Position numbers and translations under genes: made by a program | Notes under the pieces: model-generated | The model's input: the letters and a program-made list of their open reading frames with translations, nothing else | What the model was told of the DNA's origin: nothing | The model's database searches: none | Assembly (NCBI RefSeq): GCF_049331405.1 | Contig: NZ_CP186274.1 | Span: forward strand, 4,402,001-4,466,000 | DNA: 64,000 nucleotides | Direction of reading: 5' to 3' | From: PoT sp049331405 | GTDB taxonomy: Bacteria; Planctomycetota; Planctomycetia; Isosphaerales; Isosphaeraceae | Shown: positions 16,650 to 25,339 of the stretch, one piece after another | Position numbering within the stretch: position 1 is the stretch's first letter | Layout of the letters: every line of letters starts with the position of its first letter

Positions 16650-17951
16650 ATGACCCCCCTTCACCGCGACGAACCGAAGATCCTCGGCCCGCTCCCCGGG
16701 CCGCACGCCTCTGAATGGTTGGAACGGGATCACAGGGTGATGTCCCCCTCGTACACGCGCGCCTATCCCCTGGTGGTGAAGCGTGCCAGGGGGGCCATGA
16801 TCGAGGATCTGGACGGCAACCGCTTCCTCGACCTCACCGCCGGCATCGCCGTGACCAACGCCGGACATTGCCACCCCAAAGTCACCGAGGCGATTCGTAA
16901 GCAGGCCGGTCGGCTGGTCCACATGTCGGGCACGGACTTCTACTATACGCCGCAGGTCCGCCTCGCCGAGCGCCTGGCGAAGATCGCACCAGGCGACGGG
17001 CCGAAGCGGGTCTTCTTCACCAACAGCGGTGCCGAGGCCATCGAGGCCGCCCTGAAGCTCGCGCGTCGGCACACGGGACGCCTCCGGGCGATGGCGTTCC
17101 TCAACGCCTTCCACGGCCGGACCTACGGCGCGATGTCCTTGAGCGGCTCCAAGCCCTTGCAGCGCAGGGGCTTCGCGCCCCTCGTGCCGGAAATCCACCA
17201 CGCTCGGTTTGGCGATTTGGAGAGCGTGAAGGCCCTGCTCCGCACGATCTGCCCGGCCGAGGAGTTGGCGGCGATCTTCGTCGAGCCGATCCAGGGTGAA
17301 GGGGGCTATCTCGTCCCTCCCAAGGACTTCCTGCCAGGCTTGCGTCAGCTCTGCGATGAGCACGGGATCTTGCTGGTCCTCGACGAGGTCCAGTCGGGCA
17401 TCGGCCGAACCGGCAAGATGTTCGCATCGGAGCATTGGGGCGTGGCCGGCGACATCGTCTGCCTGGCCAAGGGGATTGCCAACGGCCTGCCCCTCGGGGC
17501 GATCATCGCCAAGGCCGAGGTCATGGACTGGCCCAGCGGCAGCCACGCCTCGACCTTCGGCGGGAATCCCGTCGCCTGCGCCGCCGCACTCGCGACACTC
17601 GACCTCGTCGAGCGCCGTTATCGCGCCAACGCCGTGAGGCGCGGACAACAACTGCGCGAAGGGCTCGAGGCGATCGCCTCCGGGCACCCCGCGATCCGCG
17701 AGGTCCGAGGCCTGGGCCTGATGATCGGCGCCGAGATTCAGAGCGACGGGGCCCCCGATCCGGATCTACGAAACCAGGTCATCGAGGAGGCCTTCAGGCT
17801 GGGCCTGCTGCTCCTCCCCTGCGGGCCGAGCACCGTGCGGTTCTCCCCGCCGCTCTGCCTGACGAAGCGTCAGGTGATGATCGGCCTCGGCCTGTTCGAA
17901 GCGGCTCTCACCGCCGCTTGCGCCCATGCTCCCGTCGCGCCTGGGGCTTGA
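16650..17951 (+). CDS. Class III aminotransferase (GABA/acetylornithine-type)
   Basis: A 433-aa PLP enzyme of the class III aminotransferases. Visible: 'DLTAGIAVTNAGHCHPKV' at the start of the fold, the phosphate-binding 'TNSGAEAIEAALKLAR', 'FHGRTYGAMSLSG', the PLP-ring Asp region 'LLVLDEVQSGIGRTG', the Schiff-base lysine in 'CLAKGIANG', and 'HASTFGGNPVACAAA'. The pattern resembles 4-aminobutyrate aminotransferase (GabT) or related omega-aminotransferases; acetylornithine aminotransferases are usually shorter (about 400 aa). No succinate-semialdehyde dehydrogenase is adjacent, so the substrate remains open. The start at 16650 has GGAGGG 8 nt upstream; the ORF reaches back to 16632. Confidence 0.9.
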   Translation: MTPLHRDEPKILGPLPGPHASEWLERDHRVMSPSYTRAYPLVVKRARGAMIEDLDGNRFLDLTAGIAVTNAGHCHPKVTEAIRKQAGRLVHMSGTDFYYTPQVRLAERLAKIAPGDGPKRVFFTNSGAEAIEAALKLARRHTGRLRAMAFLNAFHGRTYGAMSLSGSKPLQRRGFAPLVPEIHHARFGDLESVKALLRTICPAEELAAIFVEPIQGEGGYLVPPKDFLPGLRQLCDEHGILLVLDEVQSGIGRTGKMFASEHWGVAGDIVCLAKGIANGLPLGAIIAKAEVMDWPSGSHASTFGGNPVACAAALATLDLVERRYRANAVRRGQQLREGLEAIASGHPAIREVRGLGLMIGAEIQSDGAPDPDLRNQVIEEAFRLGLLLLPCGPSTVRFSPPLCLTKRQVMIGLGLFEAALTAACAHAPVAPGA

Positions 17952-18116
17952 GTGCAAGCGGTATGGGATCGGTCGTTGGATGGCCCCGGAGCTTTCCTCC
18001 GCGGGCCGTCCAGCCTTCCTTGCGCTCGGTATGGCTCGGGTAGAATTAAAGCTCGAGCCTTGAGGGATTCCCTCGTCGGCGTTCCGTCCATTATCAACGC
18101 TTGCGGAGAGTGGGTC

Positions 18117-19526
18117 ATGTCGGTCTCGACGCTTGACGATAAGGTCTCGCAATTCAACTGGAGGCGTTGGCCCGAGACGGAACGCTTCGTCGATGATCTG
18201 ATCGAGGGCGGGCTGAAGGGTAACGCGTTCGCAGCCAACCTCGCGCGTCGGATGCAGGTCGAGACGAGCACCCGATTCAAGGACTGGGTCGACCACCTCG
18301 TGCTGAGTCGACGGAGTGGGCTCGAGGCCCAGCTCGAGGAATTCGGCTACGAGCGCCGGCAGCCGCTCGTGGCTGACGGCGACCCGACCTACATCCACAA
18401 GGGGGGGATCTTCCCCCCCATCCTCCTCGCGAGTGCGGCCGGAGGCGCCGACGTCCGCGAGATCGGCATCAAGGTGGAGTCGGTCGCCTCCTTCTCGCAG
18501 GCCCACGACCTCGGCCTCGACATCAAGGGATATGCCCTCGGCCCCTATCGCTCGGGGCGGATCCGGGGAGAAGCAACGGACCTCATCGTCGTCGAACGCC
18601 GAGGATACACGGGCTTCGAGCCGTTCCCGGGCGAGCTAGCCCGCGAAGGCCGGATGAGGCCACACGCGGCGCGCGACACCATCGCCGCCCGCGAACTCTG
18701 GCAGGCCCGGCGGCGCCGGTTCGAAACCGACGAGGAAGGGTTCGATGCGACTGAGGAGACGCTGGCCCGCGTCATCGAACTCGCCGGCTCGCCCGACCTG
18801 GCCTGCCACCTCGTCTTCGAAGTCGAACGCGACTACTGGCAGTCGCGGAACCGCGCCGCACAGGTTCAGAAAGCCCGGCAGGACCGGCTCGGGCTGGGCT
18901 GGGGGAACCACGATCACCACACCTTCCGCTCCTCGCGGAAGAACTTCCCGCGCCTGATCGGGATGTTCGAGCAACTCGGCTTCTTCCTCCGCGAGAGTTT
19001 CCACGCCGGGGCCCATGCCGGCTGGGGTGCGCAGGTGCTCGAGCATCCGACGACGGGCGTCGTGATCTTCGCCGACCTCGACCTCGCCCCCGACGAGGCC
19101 TCGCAGGATTTCGCCCACAATCCCCTGCCCGACCTGCCCCGACCCAACACGGTCGGGCTCTGGGTCGCGCTCCATGGTGAATCGATCCTCGAGGCGGGTA
19201 TGCACCACCTCGAAGCCCAATTCGACTTCGATGCCCTCCGCGACTCCCTCAAATCGGAGGCGGGCATCGAGGTCATGAAGCCTTTCTCCGACTTCCCATT
19301 CCTGCGCCAGGCATTCACCGCCGGCGAACGCTGGTCGGTCGCCAAGCTTCGCGCCGACCGTTGCCTCGACCTCGGCTGGATCGACGCCGAACAGCACGCC
19401 AAGTTCCTCCGGGACGGGACCCTGGGCAGTCACCTCGAAAACCTGCAACGCCGAGAGGGCTACAAGGGCTTCAACCAGCAGGCCGTCAGCGCCATCATCG
19501 CCGCCACGGACCCCAGGCTCCATTGA
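18117..19526 (+). CDS. Conserved-looking protein, possible VOC-like fold
   Basis: A 469-aa soluble protein that I do not recognise. It has clear conserved-type islands: 'DPTYIHKGGIFPPILL', 'WGNHDHHTFRSSRKNFPRL', and 'FHAGAHAGWGAQVLEHP' followed by 'VVIFADLD'. The H-x-HHTFR strand followed by a G-W-G-x-Q-x-x-E-H-P strand resembles the metal-ligand strands of vicinal-oxygen-chelate enzymes, but this is inference from pattern alone. No signal peptide or membrane helix. The start ATG at 18117 has GGAG 10 nt upstream; the open frame reaches back to 17952 but that part lacks coding character. It follows the aminotransferase by 165 bp on the same strand and may be co-transcribed. A hairpin at 19573-19605 follows. 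Confidence 0.8.
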   Translation: MSVSTLDDKVSQFNWRRWPETERFVDDLIEGGLKGNAFAANLARRMQVETSTRFKDWVDHLVLSRRSGLEAQLEEFGYERRQPLVADGDPTYIHKGGIFPPILLASAAGGADVREIGIKVESVASFSQAHDLGLDIKGYALGPYRSGRIRGEATDLIVVERRGYTGFEPFPGELAREGRMRPHAARDTIAARELWQARRRRFETDEEGFDATEETLARVIELAGSPDLACHLVFEVERDYWQSRNRAAQVQKARQDRLGLGWGNHDHHTFRSSRKNFPRLIGMFEQLGFFLRESFHAGAHAGWGAQVLEHPTTGVVIFADLDLAPDEASQDFAHNPLPDLPRPNTVGLWVALHGESILEAGMHHLEAQFDFDALRDSLKSEAGIEVMKPFSDFPFLRQAFTAGERWSVAKLRADRCLDLGWIDAEQHAKFLRDGTLGSHLENLQRREGYKGFNQQAVSAIIAATDPRLH

Positions 19527-19572
19527 TGGGCTATTGGAGCAGGATTCATGCGACCCCGATGTGGCTAATCAG

Positions 19573-19605
19573 GGTATCCGGGAGGATTGCATCGCCCCGG
19601 ATACC
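19573..19605 (+). terminator. Terminator-like hairpin
   Basis: GGTATCCGGG (19573-19582) pairs perfectly with CCCGGATACC (19596-19605), 47 bp after the stop of the preceding gene. There is no strong T-run, so efficiency is uncertain. Confidence 0.55.
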
Positions 19606-19812
19606 TGAGCCATTTAGGGAGACCTGCTTTCCCTACAGAAGGAGACTCTGAGCCAGGTGGACATCGAAAGGTGATTGCATGCGGGGGCATGGGGACTGTA
19701 TGCTAGACTCTCGAAGTCGACGCTCATCGCTGCTCCTTTGCGCCTCGCGATGGCCGCGAAATGGCAGAGGCACCGTCCCCCCGACCTCGATCCTCCCGAG
19801 GGTACGATAACG

Positions 19813-20928
19813 ATGACTCCGCGCTTACTCTTAAAACTAAGCCTGGCGATCCTGCCGCTTCTCCTACTGCCCGGCGCTCCGACCCTGGGCGCGGACGCCC
19901 CCGCCGATTCCGCCTTGCTATCGAAAGGGCTCAAGCGAGTCGGGACCAACTACGTCCTGACCGAAGAGGCCACGATCCAGAAAGAACTCAACGAGGCCCG
20001 CGCCCTCTACAAGCAACTCACCCTGGCCGTCCAGCAGCAGCGGGCCCTGGCCCAGGAAGCCGAAGAAAATAAGTACCTCTTCAAGGAAATGATCCAGCGC
20101 CGGACCCTCCTGAATCAGCAGCTCGGCCAGACGTCGACTGTCGCCGAGCACAACCAGATCGTGACGATGCTCAACGACATCAACGATCGCATGCGGCTGA
20201 TCCACGACGAGGAGAACGACTCGAAGGTCAAGGATGAGTCCAACGTCAAGGCCGCCCAGCGCCGCGAGGCCTTCGTCCAGGCCGTCATCGACCTGCGTCA
20301 ACGCATCGACGAGGCCCAGAACAAGTACAAGGAACTGGCCGAGGACGCCGAGGTCAAGGACACCCTCGCCGCCCTGAACACGAAGACGAAGGCCAAGATC
20401 GCCCTTGGGCCGTCCAAGACCTTCCTCAGCAACGTTAAGCTCGTGGAGAAGATCGAGGCCTCGGTCCTGACCGAGAGCGTGACCATGAGACGCGACAACG
20501 GCGTCTTCTGGCTCGACGTCACCATGAACGGCAAGGTCACCGAGCCGATGGTCTTCGACACCGGGGCCGGCCTGACCGTCCTCTCGAGCGACCTCGCGAG
20601 CAAGATCGGCCTCAAACCGAGTGAATCCGACCCCACCATCGAATGCCAGATCGCCGACGGGTCGATCGTCGAGGCGAAGAAGATGACAATCCCCTCGGTT
20701 CGCGTCGGCAAGTTCACGATCAAGGATGTCGAATGCGCGGTGATGCCCCCCTCGAAGAAGGAAATCTCCCCGCTCCTCGGCGGTAGCTTCAACAAGTATT
20801 TCGACTACAAGATCGTGCCGGACAGCGGCAAGCTGATCCTCTCGAAGGTCGACACGGGCGAGGAGCCCGCCGCCCCCAAGTCGAGCACTCCCAAGTCGAA
20901 GGCCACCCGCACCAAGGCCCGTCGATGA
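19813..20928 (+). CDS. Exported retropepsin-like aspartic protease
   Basis: A 371-aa protein with three parts. A Sec signal peptide (residues 1-27, 'LLLKLSLAILPLLLLPG'). A long helical, Glu/Lys/Gln-rich region (about 45-205) that should form coiled coil. A C-terminal single-lobe aspartic protease domain of the clan AA type: 'MVFDTGAGLTVLSSDLA' with the catalytic DTG (Asp near residue 248) and the second hydrophobic-Gly strand 'ISPLLGGSFNKYFDYKI'. Such proteases must dimerise to form an active site; the coiled coil could provide this. The tail is Lys/Ser/Thr-rich. Start: the ATG at 19813 precedes the signal peptide; the open frame extends to 19675. The target protein is unknown. Confidence 0.88.
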   Translation: MTPRLLLKLSLAILPLLLLPGAPTLGADAPADSALLSKGLKRVGTNYVLTEEATIQKELNEARALYKQLTLAVQQQRALAQEAEENKYLFKEMIQRRTLLNQQLGQTSTVAEHNQIVTMLNDINDRMRLIHDEENDSKVKDESNVKAAQRREAFVQAVIDLRQRIDEAQNKYKELAEDAEVKDTLAALNTKTKAKIALGPSKTFLSNVKLVEKIEASVLTESVTMRRDNGVFWLDVTMNGKVTEPMVFDTGAGLTVLSSDLASKIGLKPSESDPTIECQIADGSIVEAKKMTIPSVRVGKFTIKDVECAVMPPSKKEISPLLGGSFNKYFDYKIVPDSGKLILSKVDTGEEPAAPKSSTPKSKATRTKARR

Positions 20929-20997
20929 ACAACTTGGGTCGGTAGGAGGCACACAGCCCCTATCGACCCCGGCTGTCGTCCGTATCGGGACTCCGCC

Positions 20998-21654
20998 TCA
21001 ACAGGCAAACCACCCTTCCTGGCCAATCAGCTTCACGAAACGGCAGGCCATGATCTCTTCGGAGATCGGCTCCCCGTTCGACTTCCTAACAACGGTAAGC
21101 TGCTGCCCTTCATCATCGCCGATCGGGACAACGAGGATGCCGTTCTCGATGAGCTGACGAAACAGCTCGGTCGGGAATGTCGGGGCGCCTGCCGTGACGA
21201 TGATCCGGTCGAAGGGAGCCTCCTCGGGCCATCCCAGCGTCCCGTCGCCGATCCGGTAGTGGATGTTCTCGGATCCGTTGCCGTCGAGGATCCCTCGGGC
21301 CCGTAGCGAGAGCGTCGGCAGGCGTTCAACGGTGAAGACTTCGGCGGCGAGCCGGCTGAGCACGGCCGTCTGATAGCCGCTCCCCGTGCCGATCTCGAGG
21401 ACGCGTTCCGCACCCCGGAGTCTGAGAGCTTGGGTCATCGCCGCGACGACGACCGGCTGGCTCATGGTCTGCTCGCAACCGATCGGAACGGCCCCATCGA
21501 TCAGGGCCTGATCTCTCGTCTCCGGGGGGAGCAATTGGGCCCTCGAGATGGACGACATCACCTGGAGCAGGCGAGCGTCCTGAATCCCGTGCCTCTGGAG
21601 TTGGCGGATGATCTCCGCGCCCGGTACGGCATCAGGCGGATTGGGGACGCGCAT
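20998..21654 (-). CDS. pcm: Protein-L-isoaspartate O-methyltransferase
   Basis: A 218-aa SAM-dependent methyltransferase that starts repair of isoaspartyl residues in damaged proteins. Visible: the family block 'AVPIGCEQTMSQPVVVAAMT', the SAM-binding 'VLEIGTGSGYQTAVLSRLA', the acidic loop 'VFTVERLPTLS', and 'FDRIIVTAGAPTFP'. Length fits the usual 205-230 aa. The start at 21654 has GAGGGG 9 nt upstream; in-frame starts at 21669 and 21714 have weaker sites. It overlaps the end of recJ by 23 bp on the same strand, so it is probably translated from the recJ message. Confidence 0.93.
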   Translation of the reverse strand: MRVPNPPDAVPGAEIIRQLQRHGIQDARLLQVMSSISRAQLLPPETRDQALIDGAVPIGCEQTMSQPVVVAAMTQALRLRGAERVLEIGTGSGYQTAVLSRLAAEVFTVERLPTLSLRARGILDGNGSENIHYRIGDGTLGWPEEAPFDRIIVTAGAPTFPTELFRQLIENGILVVPIGDDEGQQLTVVRKSNGEPISEEIMACRFVKLIGQEGWFAC

Positions 21655-23398
21655 GTTCTCGCCCCTCATCGAATTGGAAGTCTTTGATCTCAAGTTGCAC
21701 TTCGCGACGACCATTCCATTCGTTGATCGAGACGTGGAAGGCCAGCGAGCAGACGCTGCCAGACTTCAGGGATTTCGCCCGCTCGGCCAAGTTCCAGGCG
21801 ATCGCCTTGACGATGGTCCCACCTTGCGAGACCTTGAATTGGAGGTGGTTCTTCCTCTCCCCGACCGCCCGGGGATCGCCCACCACGCGGACGTCGCTGG
21901 CGATCAGAAGCGGCTTGGGGTTGCCCATGCCGTGGGGCTCGAGCGACTCGATCTCCTCGACGACCCGGGTCGTCAGTACGCCTAGGGGAACTTCGGCATC
22001 CACCTTGAGGATGCGATGGAACCGCTCGGGCTCGACGGTCTCGCGGCAATGCTGCTCGAACAGGGTGGCGAAGGCCTCGAAGTGGGCCCTGGGGATCTTC
22101 AGCCCCGCCGCGGCCGAGTGGCCGCCGAAGCCGAGCAACCCTTCCGAGCACGCGCTGATGGCCTCGTACAGGTTCACGCCCGGGATAGAGCGGCCCGAAC
22201 CCTGCCCCATCTCGGCATCGAGCGCGATGACGATTGTAGGCCGGTGATATACGTCGGCAAGGCGACTGGCGACGATGCCGATCACGCCTGGATGCCACCC
22301 CTCCTTACCAAGTACGATGGCCCCACGACCGCTCACCCCCCCTTGCTCCGCGACCATGGCGTGGGCCTCGGAGACCATCGTCTGCTCGAGTTCCTGCCGT
22401 TTCTTGTTGAACTGATCGAGTTCGGCGGCGATCGTCTGGGCGAGCAGCGAGTCATCGGTCGTCAGCATCTCGACGGCCTTCATCGCACGCTCGAGCCTGC
22501 CCGCAGCGTTGATCCGGGGGGCCATGCCGAAGCCTACGGATCCGGTGGTCAACTTTTTCTTGTCCAGGCAGCCCGAGACCTTCATCAGCGCGCGGAGGCC
22601 GACGGGCGGGTCCTGGAACATCCCGGCCAGGCCTGACCGCACGAGGATCCGATTCTCCCCTTCGAGGGGGACGACGTCGGCAATCGTCGCGAGGGCGACA
22701 AGTCCCATCGAACGCACGAGGTAGTCTCGCAAGTGGGGCGACGCCTTCTTCCCGTCGCCGAAACTCTTGCAAATCTGCCAGGCGAGTTTGAATGCAACCC
22801 CCGCGCCACAAAGCTCGCCGAATGGATACTGGCTCCCGGGCAAGCGAGGGTGAACCACCACGTCGGCGTCGGGGATCTCGGGACCGATCGTGTGGTGGTC
22901 GGTCACGATGAACTCGATCCCGAGCGAGCGGGCGAGCCGGGCCTCCTCGATGGCGGAGATGCCGCAATCGACGGTCACGATTAACTCGGCCCCTTGCTCG
23001 TCGCGGAGTCTTCGGATGGCTTCGCCATTGACGCCATAGCCTTCGTCGACGCGATGCGGGATGTAGTAGTCGACGTTCTCGGCCCCTGCCAGGCGAAGGC
23101 AGAGCCAGAGAATGCTCGTCGCGCAGACCCCATCAACGTCATAGTCGCCGTAGATGACGATCTTCTTACCCGCCATGACGGCCCGGACCACGCGATCGGC
23201 GGCCTCGGCGACGCCCGGGAGGGTCTCGGGGTCGTGGAGTTGGGTCAGCTTGGCCCCGAGGAACTCGGAGACGAGTTGCGGCTCGGTGAGCCCGCGGTTG
23301 AGCAGGATCTGGGCGATCAGCGGCGAGACCTTCGCCGCGCGGCTCAAGGCCTGGATCATCTCCCGGTCATGGGGCAGTAATCGCCAGTGCGTGCTCAT
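21632..23398 (-). CDS. recJ: Single-stranded-DNA exonuclease RecJ
   Basis: A 588-aa 5'-3' single-strand exonuclease of the DHH phosphoesterase family, used in recombinational and mismatch repair. Manganese-site motifs are visible: 'KIVIYGDYDVDGVCAT' (motif I), 'LIVTVDCGIS' (motif II), 'EFIVTDHHTIGPEIPDADVVVHP' (DHH motif), and the DHHA1 'GFGGHSAAAGLKI'. Length is usual for RecJ. The ORF can start at 23419, but Met8 (23398) fits the family N-terminus. It overlaps pcm at its 3' end. No other repair gene is adjacent. Confidence 0.95.
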   Translation of the reverse strand: MSTHWRLLPHDREMIQALSRAAKVSPLIAQILLNRGLTEPQLVSEFLGAKLTQLHDPETLPGVAEAADRVVRAVMAGKKIVIYGDYDVDGVCATSILWLCLRLAGAENVDYYIPHRVDEGYGVNGEAIRRLRDEQGAELIVTVDCGISAIEEARLARSLGIEFIVTDHHTIGPEIPDADVVVHPRLPGSQYPFGELCGAGVAFKLAWQICKSFGDGKKASPHLRDYLVRSMGLVALATIADVVPLEGENRILVRSGLAGMFQDPPVGLRALMKVSGCLDKKKLTTGSVGFGMAPRINAAGRLERAMKAVEMLTTDDSLLAQTIAAELDQFNKKRQELEQTMVSEAHAMVAEQGGVSGRGAIVLGKEGWHPGVIGIVASRLADVYHRPTIVIALDAEMGQGSGRSIPGVNLYEAISACSEGLLGFGGHSAAAGLKIPRAHFEAFATLFEQHCRETVEPERFHRILKVDAEVPLGVLTTRVVEEIESLEPHGMGNPKPLLIASDVRVVGDPRAVGERKNHLQFKVSQGGTIVKAIAWNLAERAKSLKSGSVCSLAFHVSINEWNGRREVQLEIKDFQFDEGREHARPQSA

Positions 23399-23629
23399 AT
23401 CCCACGACCCCAAAAGCATACCCGACGCGGCAAGGATCGCCCGTTCGGAACGGCCGAAGGCTCCTCACTCGTATCGACCTTCGACCGTCCAAGCCTGGAG
23501 CCAGGTTTCGCCGATCACCTGAGCCGGTTTGACCCGACTTGATCACTTTCGTTCACGCCGCAGCTTGATTGGCGATGAACATAATTCCTCTACGCAATTC
23601 TAGCCGCTGTGGGCTGGAAGTCTCGAGGA

Positions 23630-24718
23630 TTAAAACCAGCGACGATGCTTCGCCCAGAGATACATGCCGATTGGGGTCGATAGCATGATCAGGCAAGATC
23701 CGAAGAAGAGGAAGAATCTCGGCAATGGGGTCTGAAAGACGAGATTGTCGCCGAAGAAGTTCATGCCGAAGAAACTGGTGAGGAAGGACATGGGCAGGAA
23801 CATCACGGTGGCGAGGGTCATCGCCTTCATGATGTCGTTCGTGCGGTTCGAGATCGCCGACAGGTACGTATCAAGCGCCCCGGCGATGAGGTCGCGGAGG
23901 GTCTCCGCGATGTCCTGAACTCGGACGATGTGGTCATACACGTCGCGGAAGAAGACCCGGTGATCCTGCTGGATCGGGTCATACTCGTCGCGAGCCAGGC
24001 GGTTGAGCACCTCGCGCACGGGGGCGAGGAGGCGATGGAACCGGAGGGCGGAGCGTTTAACTCGGAAGATCGATTGCAAGGTCTCGCGCGTCGGCTTCCG
24101 GAAAACTTCGTCCTGCGCCGCGTCGATCGCCTCGTCGAGATGCTCGATCACCGGGAGGTAGTCGGCCACGATCGTGTCGAGGATGTGGTAGAGGACGTAG
24201 TCGGCCCCATTCCTGAGTCGGCTATTCGGCTCGCGCTCGATATTCTTGTGCAGTTGCTGCAACGAAGGGATTGGGGTGTTGTGGAAGGTCACCACGTAGT
24301 TCTTGCCGAGGAAGACGTCGAGTTCGTGGACCCTGAGGAAGTCGGTGTCCTCGTCAAACTCGAGGGTGTGGAAGACGAGGTAGAGATACTCGCCCCAATC
24401 GTCGAGCTTGGTGATGTGGGTCTCGCAGAGCGCGTCTTCGATGGCCAGGGGGTGGAACTTGAAGACGTCGCGCAGCAGTTTCTCGATATTGCCGAAGCAC
24501 TCGGGATCGTCTTCGAACAGGTCGACCCAGAGAGTCCCCTTCTCGTCCTTCAGGGCCTCTTCGAGCTTCTCCTTCGGCCAATCGAGATGGATGTTCCCCT
24601 GGCCATCGCGAAAGAGCGACTTGATGCGGATGCTCTGATCATCCGCGGCCCGGGTGCCCGACCTCGGCCGACTGATCTTCGTGGGCTCGGCGTCCGTTCC
24701 CCCCTCGTAAGATCTCAA
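23630..24718 (-). CDS. corA: CorA-type magnesium/cobalt transporter
   Basis: A 362-aa inner-membrane cation channel of the CorA family. It has a large acidic and helical cytoplasmic part ('HPLAIEDALCETHITKLDDWGEYLYLVFHTL' region) and two C-terminal transmembrane helices; the first ends with the signature GMN in 'TSFFGMNFFGD', the selectivity filter. The second helix ends in a basic tail 'KHRRWF'. Start: a TTG at 24718 that overlaps the stop of the upstream lipoprotein gene as TTGA, with GGGAG 7 nt upstream, so translation is probably coupled. It is last in the row HEAT protein, GXGXG protein, lipoprotein, corA. Confidence 0.93.
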   Translation of the reverse strand: MRSYEGGTDAEPTKISRPRSGTRAADDQSIRIKSLFRDGQGNIHLDWPKEKLEEALKDEKGTLWVDLFEDDPECFGNIEKLLRDVFKFHPLAIEDALCETHITKLDDWGEYLYLVFHTLEFDEDTDFLRVHELDVFLGKNYVVTFHNTPIPSLQQLHKNIEREPNSRLRNGADYVLYHILDTIVADYLPVIEHLDEAIDAAQDEVFRKPTRETLQSIFRVKRSALRFHRLLAPVREVLNRLARDEYDPIQQDHRVFFRDVYDHIVRVQDIAETLRDLIAGALDTYLSAISNRTNDIMKAMTLATVMFLPMSFLTSFFGMNFFGDNLVFQTPLPRFFLFFGSCLIMLSTPIGMYLWAKHRRWF

Positions 24719-25167
24719 GAGCCTTCTCCCTGCGAGCGACGATCCCGGAGCATTTCGGTGAGGAGATCGAGTTTGAGCTCGGCGCTTTCCCCGTCGCGGA
24801 TGGTGCGGTGGATGGGCGTACCGAGCGGGTGGAACGTGCTCAGGAGGCGTGGGGCGATCGGGGCATACATGATCCCTATGGCGTTCTTACCGACGGGCAC
24901 CCGGTCGATGTCGAACCGCCCATCAGGGCCGATCGGCGCCGTCCGTAGGTTGCCGACGGTGCCCAGGATCGGGGTGACCTCGATGAATCCCCCCTTCACA
25001 GGCTCGCCCCCGACGGAGACCACTCCTCGAACCCGTGTCGTCTTGAAGGAAACGGGGCCCAACTCCTCGCCGCAACCGGCCCCCAGAGCGAGGAGCACTC
25101 CGGCGGCCAGTGACCGTCCGATGCGTCCCATCAAGGGAGTACGCCTTCGCTTCGACCCCGACTCCAT
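24715..25167 (-). CDS. Lipoprotein with transthyretin-like regulatory domain
   Basis: A 150-aa protein with a lipoprotein-type N-terminus ('LAAGVLLALGAGC', cysteine near residue 31; the lipobox -3 position is Gly, which is atypical). The rest is a carboxypeptidase-regulatory/transthyretin-like beta-sandwich: 'VRGVVSVGGEPVKGGFIEVTP', then 'IGPDGRFDIDRVPVGKN'. Planctomycetes have many such small lipoproteins, usually of unknown function. The start at 25167 is chosen because it directly precedes the signal; the open frame continues upstream antisense to nothing recognisable. Its stop overlaps the corA TTG start, which ties the two genes together. Confidence 0.75.
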   Translation of the reverse strand: MESGSKRRRTPLMGRIGRSLAAGVLLALGAGCGEELGPVSFKTTRVRGVVSVGGEPVKGGFIEVTPILGTVGNLRTAPIGPDGRFDIDRVPVGKNAIGIMYAPIAPRLLSTFHPLGTPIHRTIRDGESAELKLDLLTEMLRDRRSQGEGS

Positions 25168-25339
25168 GCACCAGCCATCCTTCCGAAGAGACCCGAATCG
25201 CACGCCGTCTCCATCGACGATCCTCGTGATTCGTCCGAAACGTCGGGTCGATGGCCTCGACATTATAGATGTATCGCGCTCAATCCGAACACGACAGTGT
25301 CCTCGACCTGGGGACGTCCTGAAAAGCGCGGAAGCCGGT

